Shown piece after piece: positions 27,568-36,211 of a DNA stretch of 64,000 nucleotides. The translations under genes were made by a program, and so were the position numbers. The notes beneath the pieces are model-generated. The model made no database searches, was not told the origin of the DNA, and worked only from the letters and a program-made list of their open reading frames with translations. The stretch is from Rhodobacter sp. (lineage in GTDB: Bacteria; Pseudomonadota; Alphaproteobacteria; Rhodobacterales; Rhodobacteraceae), in assembly GCA_020250445.1 (NCBI GenBank), contig JADCEF010000008.1:36697-100696 (forward strand), in the 5' to 3' direction. How positions within the stretch are numbered: position 1 is the first letter of the stretch; each line of letters begins with the position of its first letter.

Positions 27568-28476
27568 ATGCCGTCGAACGAGAACCGCCAGCGCGCCGCC
27601 AGCGCCCGGACAGGATGGGCCCTGTCGGCACCGGCGCTGCTGCTGCTGGGCTTTGCCGCCTCGGGGCCGCTCTTGATCGTGCTGGTCTATTCCTTTCTGA
27701 CGCCGGGCGATTATGGCAATGTCGTCTGGAAATTCTCGCTGGACGGCTGGCGCGGCATCCTGTTCACCCGCGACATTTTCGACGGCACGCTGCACCTGGC
27801 CGATGCCAACTTGACGATCTTCTGGCGGTCGGTGAAGCTTTCGCTGCTGACCACGGCCATCACCTTTGCCGTGGGCTTTCCCACCGCCTGGTTCATTGCA
27901 ACCCGGCCGGCGAAATCGCGGGCGCTGTGGCTGTTCCTGATCACCATTCCATTCTGGACCAACCTCTTGATCCGCACCGTCGCGATCAACGAGGTGATCC
28001 GCAACGAAGGCATCATCAACACGCTGCTGATATGGACCGGCCTGATCACCGAGCCGCTGCGCATCATCTACACCGACACGGCCGTGCTGATCGGCATGGC
28101 TTATGTCTATCTGCCGCTGATGGTCTTGCCCCTGTTTGCGGCGATCGACCGCTTTGACATGAAGCTGCTGGAAGCGGGGTATGATCTTTATGCCAGCCGC
28201 TGGCAGGTGTTGCGCCGGGTGATCCTGCCCATCGTCAAGCCGGGCATCGTGGCGGGATCGATCCTTGTCTTCGTCCCCTCGCTGGGGGCCTATGTCACGC
28301 CGCGCGTTCTGGGCGGCGGCAAGAACATGATGATCGGCAATTTCATCGAGCTGCAATTCGGTGCCGGCCGGAACTGGCCGCTGGGGGCGGCCCTGTCGAT
28401 GACCCTGCTGATCATCGTCACGGTTGCCCTGCTGTTTTACGTGCGCGCCGCCAACCGGGGGTCCCCGCATGGCTGA
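27568..28476 (+). CDS. potB: Polyamine-type ABC transporter permease (PotB-like)
   Basis: 302 residues with about six transmembrane helices. The EAA loop that contacts the ATPase reads LEAGYDLYASRWQVLRRVILPIVKPG. IPFWTNLLIRT and AYVYLPLMVLP are typical of PotB/PotH. ATG at 27568 follows the ATPase stop by 2 bp (the track uses an upstream TTG). It overlaps the next permease gene by 8 nt. Confidence 0.93.
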   Translation: MPSNENRQRAASARTGWALSAPALLLLGFAASGPLLIVLVYSFLTPGDYGNVVWKFSLDGWRGILFTRDIFDGTLHLADANLTIFWRSVKLSLLTTAITFAVGFPTAWFIATRPAKSRALWLFLITIPFWTNLLIRTVAINEVIRNEGIINTLLIWTGLITEPLRIIYTDTAVLIGMAYVYLPLMVLPLFAAIDRFDMKLLEAGYDLYASRWQVLRRVILPIVKPGIVAGSILVFVPSLGAYVTPRVLGGGKNMMIGNFIELQFGAGRNWPLGAALSMTLLIIVTVALLFYVRAANRGSPHG

Positions 28477-29272
28477 GCGCGCCTTTTCCGCCACCCGCCT
28501 TCCGGGCTTTGCCATGATCGCCGTCGCGGTCTTTCTGGTGCTGTATCTGCCGATCTTCACGCTGGTCATCTTTTCCTTCAACGATGCCAATTCGGTGGCG
28601 ATCTGGGGCGGGTTTTCGTTGCGCTGGTATCAGATCGCCTGGGCGAATGACGCGGTGAAGGAAGCTGCGGTCCGGTCCCTGATCATCGCGACTTCGGCCG
28701 CGCTGATTGCCACCACGGTCGCAACCATGGCAGCCCTGGGCACGACGCGCCGCGCGGCGTTCAAGGGGCAGACCCTGATCTATGTGATCATCAACCAGCC
28801 GCTGATGGTGCCGGAAATTGTCACCGCCGTGGCGCTGCTGATCTTCTTCGGCTTCATCAAGGTGACAACCGGTTACCAGGGCCTGGGCTATCTGATTGCG
28901 GCCCATTCGGCCTTTTGCGTGCCCTTTGCCTATCTGCCGATCCGGGCGCGGCTGGAGGGGATGGACCTGAGCCTGGAAACAGCGGCGGCCGACCTTTATG
29001 CCACGCCCTGGCAGACCTTCCGCAAGGTGACCCTTCCAATATTGCTGCCGGGCATCATCGCCGGGGCGATGCTGGCCTTTGTGATTTCGCTGGACGACGT
29101 CGTGATCACCGAATTCGTCAAATCCGGCGGACAGGATACGCTGCCCACCTATATGCTGGGCCAGATCCGCCGCGCGGTGACGCCGGATGTCAACGCCATT
29201 TCCACAGCCCTGCTGGTGCTGACCGTTCTTCTGCTGACCGCCTTCTTCCTTCTGACCAGAAGGCGGGACTGA
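28469..29272 (+). CDS. potC: Polyamine-type ABC transporter permease (PotC-like)
   Basis: 267 residues. The start ATG at 28469 lies inside the 3' end of the upstream permease (8-nt overlap), which is shorter and better than the track start. The EAA loop is ETAAADLYATPWQTFRKVTLPILLPG. The segment FSFNDANSVAIWGGFSLRWY is typical of PotC. It forms the membrane channel with the PotB-like partner. The binding-protein gene follows 44 bp later. Confidence 0.93.
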   Translation: MAERAFSATRLPGFAMIAVAVFLVLYLPIFTLVIFSFNDANSVAIWGGFSLRWYQIAWANDAVKEAAVRSLIIATSAALIATTVATMAALGTTRRAAFKGQTLIYVIINQPLMVPEIVTAVALLIFFGFIKVTTGYQGLGYLIAAHSAFCVPFAYLPIRARLEGMDLSLETAAADLYATPWQTFRKVTLPILLPGIIAGAMLAFVISLDDVVITEFVKSGGQDTLPTYMLGQIRRAVTPDVNAISTALLVLTVLLLTAFFLLTRRRD

Positions 29273-29316
29273 CCCCGCCTGCCCTGCCGACCCGTCTTCC
29301 AACAAGGAGCCTGACC

Positions 29317-30342
29317 ATGAAGACACTGATGACCGCAACCGCCCTGCTGCTGGCGACATCCTCGCTGGCCAGCGCCGAAGGGGTTCTGAACCTTTACAAC
29401 TGGGGCAACTACACCAGCCCCGAACTGCTGGCGAAGTTCGAGGCCGAGACCGGCATCAAGGTAACCGTCACCGATTACGACAGCAACGAAACGGCGCTGG
29501 CCAAGGTCGAGGCCGGTGGCAGCGGCTTCGACCTTGTCGTGCCTTCGGCCAATTATGTGCCGATCTTTGTCGAAAAGGGGCTGATCCAGGAGCTTGACCT
29601 GACCAGGCTTGCCAACCACGGCAACATCGCGCCCGAATGGGTGGATGTGCCCTGGGACAAGGGGCGCAAGTTCACCATTCCCTGGCAGTGGGGTTCGACC
29701 GGGATTGCCGTGAACACCTCGGTCTACAAGGGCGACCCGAACACATCGGCGGTCTTTCTTGAGGTGCCGGACGAGCTGAAGGGCAAGATCAACGTCGTTC
29801 CCGAAATGAATGACATCGTGAACCTGGCCATCATGTTTGTCGGCGGCGAACCCTGCACCGAAGACACCGAAGTGCTGAAGAAAGCCCGCGACGCGCTGCT
29901 GGCCGCCAAGCCCGACTGGCTGTCGATGGACTATGGCGCAACCGAGAAGATGTCGAACAACGACTGGGCGGCTTCGGTGAACTGGAACGGCTCCACAATG
30001 CGGATCCGCCTGGCGAACCCGGATGTGGTCTTTGGCTTTCCAAGGGAAGGCTATCCGCTGTTCATGGATTCGGTGGCCCTGCTGAAGGACGCCCAGAACG
30101 TCGATGAGGCCTACAAGTTCCTGGATTTCATCATGATCCCGGAAAACGCGGCGATGATTTCCAGCTTTGCGCGCTATGCCAACGGCATCGCCGGGTCTGA
30201 ACCCTTCATGCCGGAAGACATGAAGACCGCACCCGAGGTCGTGGTGCCCGAAGAGTTCCGCGCGGCGGGCCGCTTTCTGCCCACCTGTTCGCCCAAGGCC
30301 ACGGAATACGTGACCGCGATCTGGACCGAACTGCAGAAGTAA
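29317..30342 (+). CDS. potD: Periplasmic polyamine-type solute-binding protein (PotD-like)
   Basis: 341 residues with a Sec signal peptide cleaved near SLASA-EG. The mature start VLNLYNWGNYTSPELLAKFEAETGIKV is the signature of PotD/PotF spermidine-putrescine receptors. AAGGAG precedes the ATG by 8 nt. The track start lies inside the permease gene. The ligand could be a polyamine or a related amine or amide; the flanking amidases argue for something with an amide bond. A GC-rich repeated palindrome follows. Confidence 0.92.
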   Translation: MKTLMTATALLLATSSLASAEGVLNLYNWGNYTSPELLAKFEAETGIKVTVTDYDSNETALAKVEAGGSGFDLVVPSANYVPIFVEKGLIQELDLTRLANHGNIAPEWVDVPWDKGRKFTIPWQWGSTGIAVNTSVYKGDPNTSAVFLEVPDELKGKINVVPEMNDIVNLAIMFVGGEPCTEDTEVLKKARDALLAAKPDWLSMDYGATEKMSNNDWAASVNWNGSTMRIRLANPDVVFGFPREGYPLFMDSVALLKDAQNVDEAYKFLDFIMIPENAAMISSFARYANGIAGSEPFMPEDMKTAPEVVVPEEFRAAGRFLPTCSPKATEYVTAIWTELQK

Positions 30343-30358
30343 GCGTCGGCCTGGGATG

Positions 30359-30433
30359 CCGGGGGCCGCGCCCCCGCATCCGCAGCCGAAAGCGGGGGGC
30401 CAGCCCCCCCGCGCCCCCCGGGATATTTGTGAA
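30359..30433. repeat. GC-rich intergenic palindromic element
   Basis: The gap after the binding-protein gene contains two G/C hairpins (GGGGGCCGCGCCCCC and GGGGGGCCAGCCCCCC) followed by CCCCCCGGGATATTTG. This block looks like the intergenic palindromes scattered in Rhodobacteraceae genomes. It may act as a transcription or mRNA-decay barrier between the transporter genes and the second amidase. Confidence 0.5.
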
Positions 30434-30451
30434 CAGATAATGGGGGTGGGC

Positions 30452-31876
30452 ATGTCCGTGATCAATCTGTCGGCATCCGAGCTTTCCCGGCGCATCGCGG
30501 CGCGTGATCTGGCCCCGTCCGAGGTGATGGCGGCGTTTCTGGGGCAGATTGCGGCGCTGAACCCCGAAATCAACGCGGTTGTTTCCCTGCGCGACCCCGA
30601 TCTGCTGATGGCCGAAGCGCGGGCGGCAGATGATGCGCCGCGCCGGGGCTGGCTGCACGGCCTGCCCTTTGCCGTGAAGGACCTGCAGGCGGTGGCCGGG
30701 CTGCGCTGCACCTCGGGATTTCAGGGGTTTGCCGATGTGGTGCCCACGGCCGATGACATGCTGCCGCGCCGGCTGCGCGCGGCGGGGGCGATTTTCATCG
30801 GCATGACCAATGTGCCCGAATTCGGCCTTGGCTCGCACAGTTTCAACCCGGTCCACGGGGTGACGGGCAATCCCTATGCGCCGTCGCGCAGCGCGGGCGG
30901 ATCATCGGGCGGGGCGGCGGCGGCGCTGGCGGCGCGGATGGTGCCGGTCGCGGACGGGTCCGACGCGATGGGATCGCTGCGCAACCCGGCCGCCTTTTGC
31001 AACGTCTACGGCTTTCGTCCCAGCGTCGGTCTGGTGCCGTCCGACCCGCTGGGTGACACATTCCTGCACCCGCTGGCCACGGATGGCCCGATGGCGCGCT
31101 GCCCCGAGGACCTGGCCCGGCTGCTGGAAGTGCTGGCGGTGCCGTCGCCCGCCGATCCGCACGCCCGCCCGTGGGAGCCCTTTGCCTCGGCGCTGGACGC
31201 GGATGTTGCGGGACTGCGCATCGGCTGGCTGGGGGACTGGGGCGGGGCCTATGCCACCGATCCCGGCATTCTGGAAACCTGCGAGGCGGCCCTTGGCACC
31301 TTTGCCGATCTGGGCTGCCGGGTGGAGCCTGTCAGCCCGCCCTTTCCCGCCGACCTGTTGTGGGACGCGTGGATCACCCTGCGCACGTGGTCACGTGTTG
31401 CCGGTCTTGGGGACCTTTACCGGGACGCTGCGATGCGGCCCCTGCTTAAGCCTGAAATCATCGCCGAGATCGAGGCGGGACTGGCCCTGTCAGCCGCCGA
31501 TGTGCAGGGGGCCAGCGTGATCCGGTCGGCCTGGTTCACGGCGCTGGCCGGGCTTTTCGCGCGCTATGACGCCCTGGTGCTGCCTGCGGCCCAGGTCTGG
31601 CCCTTTCCCAAGCTGTCGCGCTACCCCACCGAGATCGCCGGGCGCGCCATGGACAGCTATCACCGCTGGATGGAGATCGTGGTGCCGGTCAGCCTGGCGG
31701 GGTTGCCCGCGCTGGCCGCCCCGGCCGGTTTCGGCCCGCAGGGGCTGCCCACCGGCCTGCAGATTTTCGGACCGCGCGGCAGTGACCGGCACCTTCTGCG
31801 GCTGGGTCAGGCGTGGCATCGGGCCACAGACTGGCCAAACCGCAGGCCGCCGCCGGGTGTTCAGACCAGTGGATAG
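30452..31876 (+). CDS. Amidase signature family enzyme (second of two)
   Basis: 474 residues. The catalytic lysine is in LPFAVKDLQAV, the Gly/Ser motif is SAGGSSGGAAAALAAR, and the nucleophile region is DGSDAMGSLRNPAAF. It differs clearly from the first amidase and is not a recent duplicate. The start ATG at 30452 has GGGGGTGGG upstream; ATG at 30440 is possible. The 3' end overlaps the convergent thpR gene by 16 nt. It is probably part of the same amide-uptake-and-hydrolysis locus. Confidence 0.92.
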   Translation: MSVINLSASELSRRIAARDLAPSEVMAAFLGQIAALNPEINAVVSLRDPDLLMAEARAADDAPRRGWLHGLPFAVKDLQAVAGLRCTSGFQGFADVVPTADDMLPRRLRAAGAIFIGMTNVPEFGLGSHSFNPVHGVTGNPYAPSRSAGGSSGGAAAALAARMVPVADGSDAMGSLRNPAAFCNVYGFRPSVGLVPSDPLGDTFLHPLATDGPMARCPEDLARLLEVLAVPSPADPHARPWEPFASALDADVAGLRIGWLGDWGGAYATDPGILETCEAALGTFADLGCRVEPVSPPFPADLLWDAWITLRTWSRVAGLGDLYRDAAMRPLLKPEIIAEIEAGLALSAADVQGASVIRSAWFTALAGLFARYDALVLPAAQVWPFPKLSRYPTEIAGRAMDSYHRWMEIVVPVSLAGLPALAAPAGFGPQGLPTGLQIFGPRGSDRHLLRLGQAWHRATDWPNRRPPPGVQTSG

Positions 31877-32403
31877 CGCGCCAGCGCGCTGTAGCGCACG
31901 GCATCGCGCAGGCGGGTCGATTCGAACAGGATGATCTCGCGCACCGGCACGGGTCCGGCGCGGAACCCGCCCTGATCCACCACCGCGCGCTCCAGCCGCA
32001 TCGCCGCCTCTGGCCCCGGGGGGCGAAAGCGGCCCAGCGTGATGTGCGGGACAAAGCGGCGCGCGCCGGTCTGCACGCCGGCCCGGCGTGCGGCCCCTTC
32101 CACCTTGCGCTGAAGCCGCAGCAGCGGCGCATCCGGGACCACCCGTGCAAAGACCAGACGGGGACGGTCGCCGCCGAACATGTCCAGACCCGACAGCGAC
32201 AGGGAAAACGCCGGCAGGCGCAGGTCCGAAAGCGCCTCGTGCACCTGTTCCAGCTGGCGTTCGGGCACCTCGCCCAGAAAGGTCAGCGTCAGGTGCAACG
32301 TCTCTACCGGTTCCCGGCGCGGCAGCGGCAGCAGGAACTGCTGCACAGCCAAAGCCGACCGCGTCGCATCGTCGAGGTCGGCGGCAACGAAGGCCCGGAT
32401 CAT
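31861..32403 (-). CDS. thpR: RNA 2',3'-cyclic phosphodiesterase
   Basis: 180 residues of the 2H phosphoesterase superfamily (formerly 2'-5' RNA ligase). Both HxTx motifs are visible: HLTLTFLG and HITLGRFR. The protein begins MIRAFVAADL. ATG at 32403 overlaps the stop of the deacetylase-like gene by 4 nt (ATGA), which shows coupling; the longer track start adds deacetylase-antisense-type sequence. Confidence 0.92.
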   Translation of the reverse strand: MIRAFVAADLDDATRSALAVQQFLLPLPRREPVETLHLTLTFLGEVPERQLEQVHEALSDLRLPAFSLSLSGLDMFGGDRPRLVFARVVPDAPLLRLQRKVEGAARRAGVQTGARRFVPHITLGRFRPPGPEAAMRLERAVVDQGGFRAGPVPVREIILFESTRLRDAVRYSALARYPLV

Positions 32404-33566
32404 CGGCGCGCCAGTGCCGCCAGCCGGTCGGCGACCTCGGGGCGGACCGGCCCTTCGCGCGGAACGTCGCGCAGGGTTGTCATCATATGCGGTGCCGGTG
32501 GTCTGCGCCCCGGCGCCAGCGCCTGCAGGACATCCTGCGCCGCCGCCGGAAGCCTGTCCGGAATTTCCTGCCCGCACAGCGTTGCCCAGACGCCGGTCCA
32601 GCAGCGCCCCACCGACCAGGGGTCATAGCCGCCACCGCCAAGGACAAGATAGCGCGGGCTGAGCGGGCGAAGCGCGGCCACGACGGACCAGTGCGCGTTG
32701 TTGGACAGCGACAGGCGCGACAGGGGGTCTTCTTCCAGCGCGTCCGCCCCGCATTGCAGCACGATGGCCCCGGGCCGGAAGGCCGCGACCCGGGGCAGGA
32801 TCAGCCGGTCAAGCACCGCGCGCATCTCGGTGTCGTTGAAGCCGCGCGGCACCGGCAGGTTGAAGCAGTTGCCACAGCCGTCATCGCAAAGATGCCCCGT
32901 AAAGGGCCAGCGCCCTTCCTCATGGACGGAAATCAGCAGCGCTTCGGGGTCTTCGGCAAAGGCGGCTTCCACGCCGTCGCAATGATGCGCATCGATATCG
33001 ACATAGGCGATGCGCCGGACCCCTGCCCGCCGCAACACCAGCATCGCCAGCACCGGATCGTTGGTATAGCAAAAGCCGTTCGCGCGACCGGGCAGGCCAT
33101 GATGCGTGCCACCGGCAGGCACATAGATGACCCCGGCGTGGCGCAGCAGTTCGGCGGCCAGCATCGCGCCCCCGGCAGAGGTTGCCGGACGGCGGAAAAC
33201 CTCGGGGAAGACCGGGTTCGACACCGTGCCCAGATGAAAGCGCGCCCGGTCTTCGGGCGTGGCGACGCCGCGCTGTTCTGCCGCCTGAAGGGCGGCGAGA
33301 TAATCGGGGTCGTGCCACAGGGCCAGTGCCGCCGGCTTGGCACGGGGGCTGCGGCGGAACCGCGAGGCCGGCAGCCATCCCAGGGCATGGGACAGGTCCA
33401 TCACCGTCGACACGCGCGGAATCGACAGCGGGTGCCTGTGCCCATAGCTTGAGGCGCGGTAGATGTCCGAGCCGACCAGAAAGGGGCCGACGGCAGAGGT
33501 CAGTTCAGAAGGGGCTCGATCTTCGAGGTGATTGCCGCCGAGGTCGGATTTGTCATGGAACCCCAT
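32400..33566 (-). CDS. Histone deacetylase / acetylpolyamine amidohydrolase family protein
   Basis: Zinc-dependent deacetylase fold. The catalytic region GGTHHGLPGRANGFCYTNDP contains the His pair, YVDIDAHHCDGV the zinc Asp/His, and LQCGADALEEDPL the second zinc Asp region; LGGGGYDPWSVGRCW closes the pocket. It resembles AcuC-like bacterial class I/II deacetylases. The only in-frame standard start compatible with the conserved FLVGSDIYRASSYG is ATG 33566, inside the upstream peroxidase gene (67-nt overlap); a CTG at 33503 would avoid the overlap. Substrate unknown; acetylated polyamines are a possibility given the nearby transporter. Confidence 0.85.
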   Translation of the reverse strand: MGFHDKSDLGGNHLEDRAPSELTSAVGPFLVGSDIYRASSYGHRHPLSIPRVSTVMDLSHALGWLPASRFRRSPRAKPAALALWHDPDYLAALQAAEQRGVATPEDRARFHLGTVSNPVFPEVFRRPATSAGGAMLAAELLRHAGVIYVPAGGTHHGLPGRANGFCYTNDPVLAMLVLRRAGVRRIAYVDIDAHHCDGVEAAFAEDPEALLISVHEEGRWPFTGHLCDDGCGNCFNLPVPRGFNDTEMRAVLDRLILPRVAAFRPGAIVLQCGADALEEDPLSRLSLSNNAHWSVVAALRPLSPRYLVLGGGGYDPWSVGRCWTGVWATLCGQEIPDRLPAAAQDVLQALAPGRRPPAPHMMTTLRDVPREGPVRPEVADRLAALARR

Positions 33567-34027
33567 GTTGCAACCACGTCTCCCTCAGGCCCCAGCAGCA
33601 CCTTGTTGAAATTCCAGCCAGGGACAAAGCCGTATTCCTTTTTCAGCCAGAGATAAAAGGGGTGTGCTGCGCTGCCCGTGACCGATGTGATCTCTGTCAT
33701 CGGCAGGGTCAGATCGAAGTTGGCCGCACAATACTCTTTCACGGCGGCATCATCCGCCAGTTCCTGGTTGAAGTCATTCGACGGCACGGCCAGAACAACC
33801 AGCCCCTGCGCGCCATAGGTATCCTGAAGGGTCTGCAGATCATCATACTGCCCGGAAAACCCGCAAAGCGACGCCGTGTTGACGACCAGCACCGGCTGCC
33901 CGGAAAAACTGCCCAGATCGATCATGCCGCCATCGATCGAGTTGAACCGGAAACCTGCCCCGGCCTGCGGCCCGGTGACAAGTGCAGCCGAAAAAGCGGC
34001 AACGGCAGCGATCAGTCTGAAGGTCAT
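33500..34027 (-). CDS. Exported glutathione peroxidase
   Basis: 175 residues with a Sec signal peptide (MTFRLIAAVAAFSAALVTG), so it acts in the periplasm. The peroxidatic residue is Cys55 in VNTASLCGFSGQYDDLQ, not selenocysteine. The catalytic partner tryptophan segment is WNFNKVLLGPEG. The track start is over 300 bp too early; ATG at 34027 has GGGGAAG upstream. It heads an operon with the deacetylase-like gene and thpR. An 18-bp palindrome sits just upstream. Confidence 0.9.
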   Translation of the reverse strand: MTFRLIAAVAAFSAALVTGPQAGAGFRFNSIDGGMIDLGSFSGQPVLVVNTASLCGFSGQYDDLQTLQDTYGAQGLVVLAVPSNDFNQELADDAAVKEYCAANFDLTLPMTEITSVTGSAAHPFYLWLKKEYGFVPGWNFNKVLLGPEGDVVATWGSMTNPTSAAITSKIEPLLN

Positions 34028-34052
34028 CCCTGTCTTCCCCGGCACATAAGGG

Positions 34053-34070
34053 TGATGTGACATCACATCA
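34053..34070. promoter_or_regulatory. 18-bp palindrome in the glutathione peroxidase promoter
   Basis: TGATGTGA-CA-TCACATCA is a perfect inverted repeat 26 bp upstream of the peroxidase ATG. On the gene's strand, TTGCCG, 16 bp, TACATC lies directly upstream of it (34074-34101), so a protein bound here would sit at the transcription start and repress. The binding family is not identifiable from the motif; GntR- or MarR-type regulators use similar sites. Confidence 0.5.
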
Positions 34071-34196
34071 CAGGATGTAGGGGTAGTCTTTTTCGCGGCA
34101 AGGTCAATCTTGTCGCCACTGGGTTCCGGTTGAACCGGGATCTTGCAACAGATAACCCCTGCCGCAGATGCAGGACCTTGATCCGAGGACGTCGCC

Positions 34197-34712
34197 ATCC
34201 CTTCAAGACGGAAAGACACGGCGCGGCTTGGCCGAAACCCGGGCGCGGTCGGCATCCAATGCGGGGCGCTGTGCTGGCGGTGGCAGGGCAGCGATCTGAA
34301 GGTTCTTCTGGTCACCAGCCGGGATACCGGGCGCTGGGTCATTCCCAAAGGGCACCTGATCCCCGATCTGACACCCCAGGCATCGGCGGCGCGCGAGGCC
34401 TGGGAGGAGGCGGGGGTTGAGGGCGCTGTCGCCGACCTTCCGATCGGCGTGTTTACCTATGACAAGATCATGGGTCCGGGGCAGGCCATTCCCTGCACTG
34501 TCACAGTCTATCCGCTTGAGGTTACGCGCCTTCGCGACCGGTATCCGGAAAGGGTACAGCGGCAACGCAAATGGTTCGCACCCGATAGGGCCGCCGCGAA
34601 GGTGGCCGAACCCGGGTTATGCGACATCCTCATGGCATTTTCCGCCCCGCAGCCGCCACCGGGCGGGCAGGGCAGGGCCGCAAGCGCTGCGGTCAAGACC
34701 GCACCGAGTTGA
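34197..34712 (+). CDS. Nudix hydrolase with a non-standard start
   Basis: The frame from 34182 to 34712 encodes a Nudix protein: CGALCWRWQGSDLKVLLVTS, WVIPKGHLIPDLTPQASAAR and EAWEEAGVEG, with the REAWEEAG half of the Nudix box. The track lists only the last 87 residues because the frame has no ATG, GTG or TTG before 34449. GAGG stands 8 nt before an ATC codon at 34197, which would give a 171-residue protein of normal length. Either a rare AUC start is used, or a start or frame error exists upstream. Probable substrate class is diphosphoinositol or nucleotide polyphosphate, not determined. Confidence 0.7.
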   Translation: MPSRRKDTARLGRNPGAVGIQCGALCWRWQGSDLKVLLVTSRDTGRWVIPKGHLIPDLTPQASAAREAWEEAGVEGAVADLPIGVFTYDKIMGPGQAIPCTVTVYPLEVTRLRDRYPERVQRQRKWFAPDRAAAKVAEPGLCDILMAFSAPQPPPGGQGRAASAAVKTAPS

Positions 34713-34771
34713 ATCCGGACCGCAGCCGGCATAGGTCTTGGGGAAGACAGGTTATCGGACATCGCGGCATC

Positions 34772-35200
34772 ATGATCAGATACGCCATAAAATGCTCGGC
34801 CGATCATAGCTTCGACAGCTGGTTTCAGTCTGCCGCAGCTTATGAGGCACTGATCGGCGCGGGCCGCGTCACCTGCCCGATCTGCGGCAGCGCCAAGGTG
34901 GAGAAAGGCCTGATGGCCCCCGCCGTCCGCCTGTCCGATGCGGCAACGGCCGCAGACCGGCCGCTGGATGCGCCCGGTACGGCTGTAGAGACGGCCCTTG
35001 CGGCGCTGCGCCGCCAGATCGAGGCCAATTCCGACTATGTCGGCCTGAACTTTGCCGCCGAGGCGCGGCGCATCCACGCAGGGGATGCGCCCGAACGCGC
35101 GATCTATGGCGAGGCCCGCGCCGACGAGGCGCGCGCCCTGATTGAAGAGGGCGTGCCGGTTGCCCCCCTGCCTTTCGTGCCGGGACGCAAGACCAACTGA
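34772..35200 (+). CDS. DUF1178 family protein
   Basis: 142 residues. MIRYAIKCSADHSFDSWFQ and VTCPICGSAKVEKGLMAP are the family landmarks, with three or four cysteines that may form a zinc ribbon. Function unknown. The track start is 51 codons too early; ATG at 34772 gives the standard N-terminus and length. It follows the Nudix gene by 59 bp, as is common in Rhodobacteraceae. Confidence 0.9.
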   Translation: MIRYAIKCSADHSFDSWFQSAAAYEALIGAGRVTCPICGSAKVEKGLMAPAVRLSDAATAADRPLDAPGTAVETALAALRRQIEANSDYVGLNFAAEARRIHAGDAPERAIYGEARADEARALIEEGVPVAPLPFVPGRKTN

Positions 35201-35320
35201 ACGCCGCAACAGGCGGGACAGATCAGCGGCAGGCCAGGGCGGCATCCAGACCCTGCGGCCCCGGCATCCTGCCCAAGGGCTGCGCCGCAAGCCACGCCGC
35301 CGGCACAGGCCCGCAGCGGA

Positions 35321-35746
<426 letters not shown>

Positions 35747-35802
35747 CTAGACTTCCTGCATCATGAACACGCGTCCCCCCCCTGGCCGCAACCGCCTGCT
35801 GC

Positions 35803-36145
35803 CCTGCCGCATGCCCGGCTGAACGAACCCCCTTCCGGCGCGCGGGTGACGGTTGCCGGCCTTGTTCTGGTGCGGCAACGGCCCGGTACGGCCAAGGGCG
35901 TGATCTTTGTGACGCTGGAGGATGAGACCGGTGTCTGCAATGTGGTGGTCTGGGCCAAGACCTATGAACGCTTTCGCCGTGCTGTCATTTCGGGGCGGCT
36001 GTTGCGCGTCACGGGCCGATTGCAGCGCGACGCGGGTGTTGTCCATGTTGTGGCAGAGCTGATCGAAGACCTTTCGCCCATGCTTGACCGGCTGCTGCGA
36101 TCCGATTTCAGGCATGATGGCACCCGCGCCGGGGATCAGCCCTGA
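35803..36145 (+). pseudogene. C-terminal OB-fold remnant of error-prone DNA polymerase DnaE2
   Basis: From about residue 72 of the track ORF the sequence [20 protein letters not shown], then [20 protein letters not shown] and [26 protein letters not shown], is the C-terminal OB domain of DnaE2 (ImuC). The rest of the ~1,050-residue polymerase is missing; upstream lies the antisense ferredoxin gene. No good start codon or ribosome-binding site fits the fragment. A deletion remnant is most likely; a stand-alone OB protein is possible. Confidence 0.65.
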
Positions 36146-36163
36146 ATCCCGACCCTTACCGAC

Positions 36164-36190
36164 GGAAAAGGGCGCCCGAAGGCGCCCTGA
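36164..36190 (-). terminator. Intrinsic terminator of degP
   Basis: On the minus strand AGGGCGCC-TTCG-GGCGCCCT is followed by TTTTCC. It is an 8-bp stem with a stable UUCG tetraloop, 24 bp after the degP stop. Confidence 0.85.
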
Positions 36191-36211
36191 TCCTTGACCG
36201 GTGGCTGTCCG

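Noticed and set aside
34112-34128. GCCACTGG near the Nudix gene as a cobalamin riboswitch B12 box
   Set aside because: No surrounding conserved riboswitch elements and no cobalamin gene downstream.
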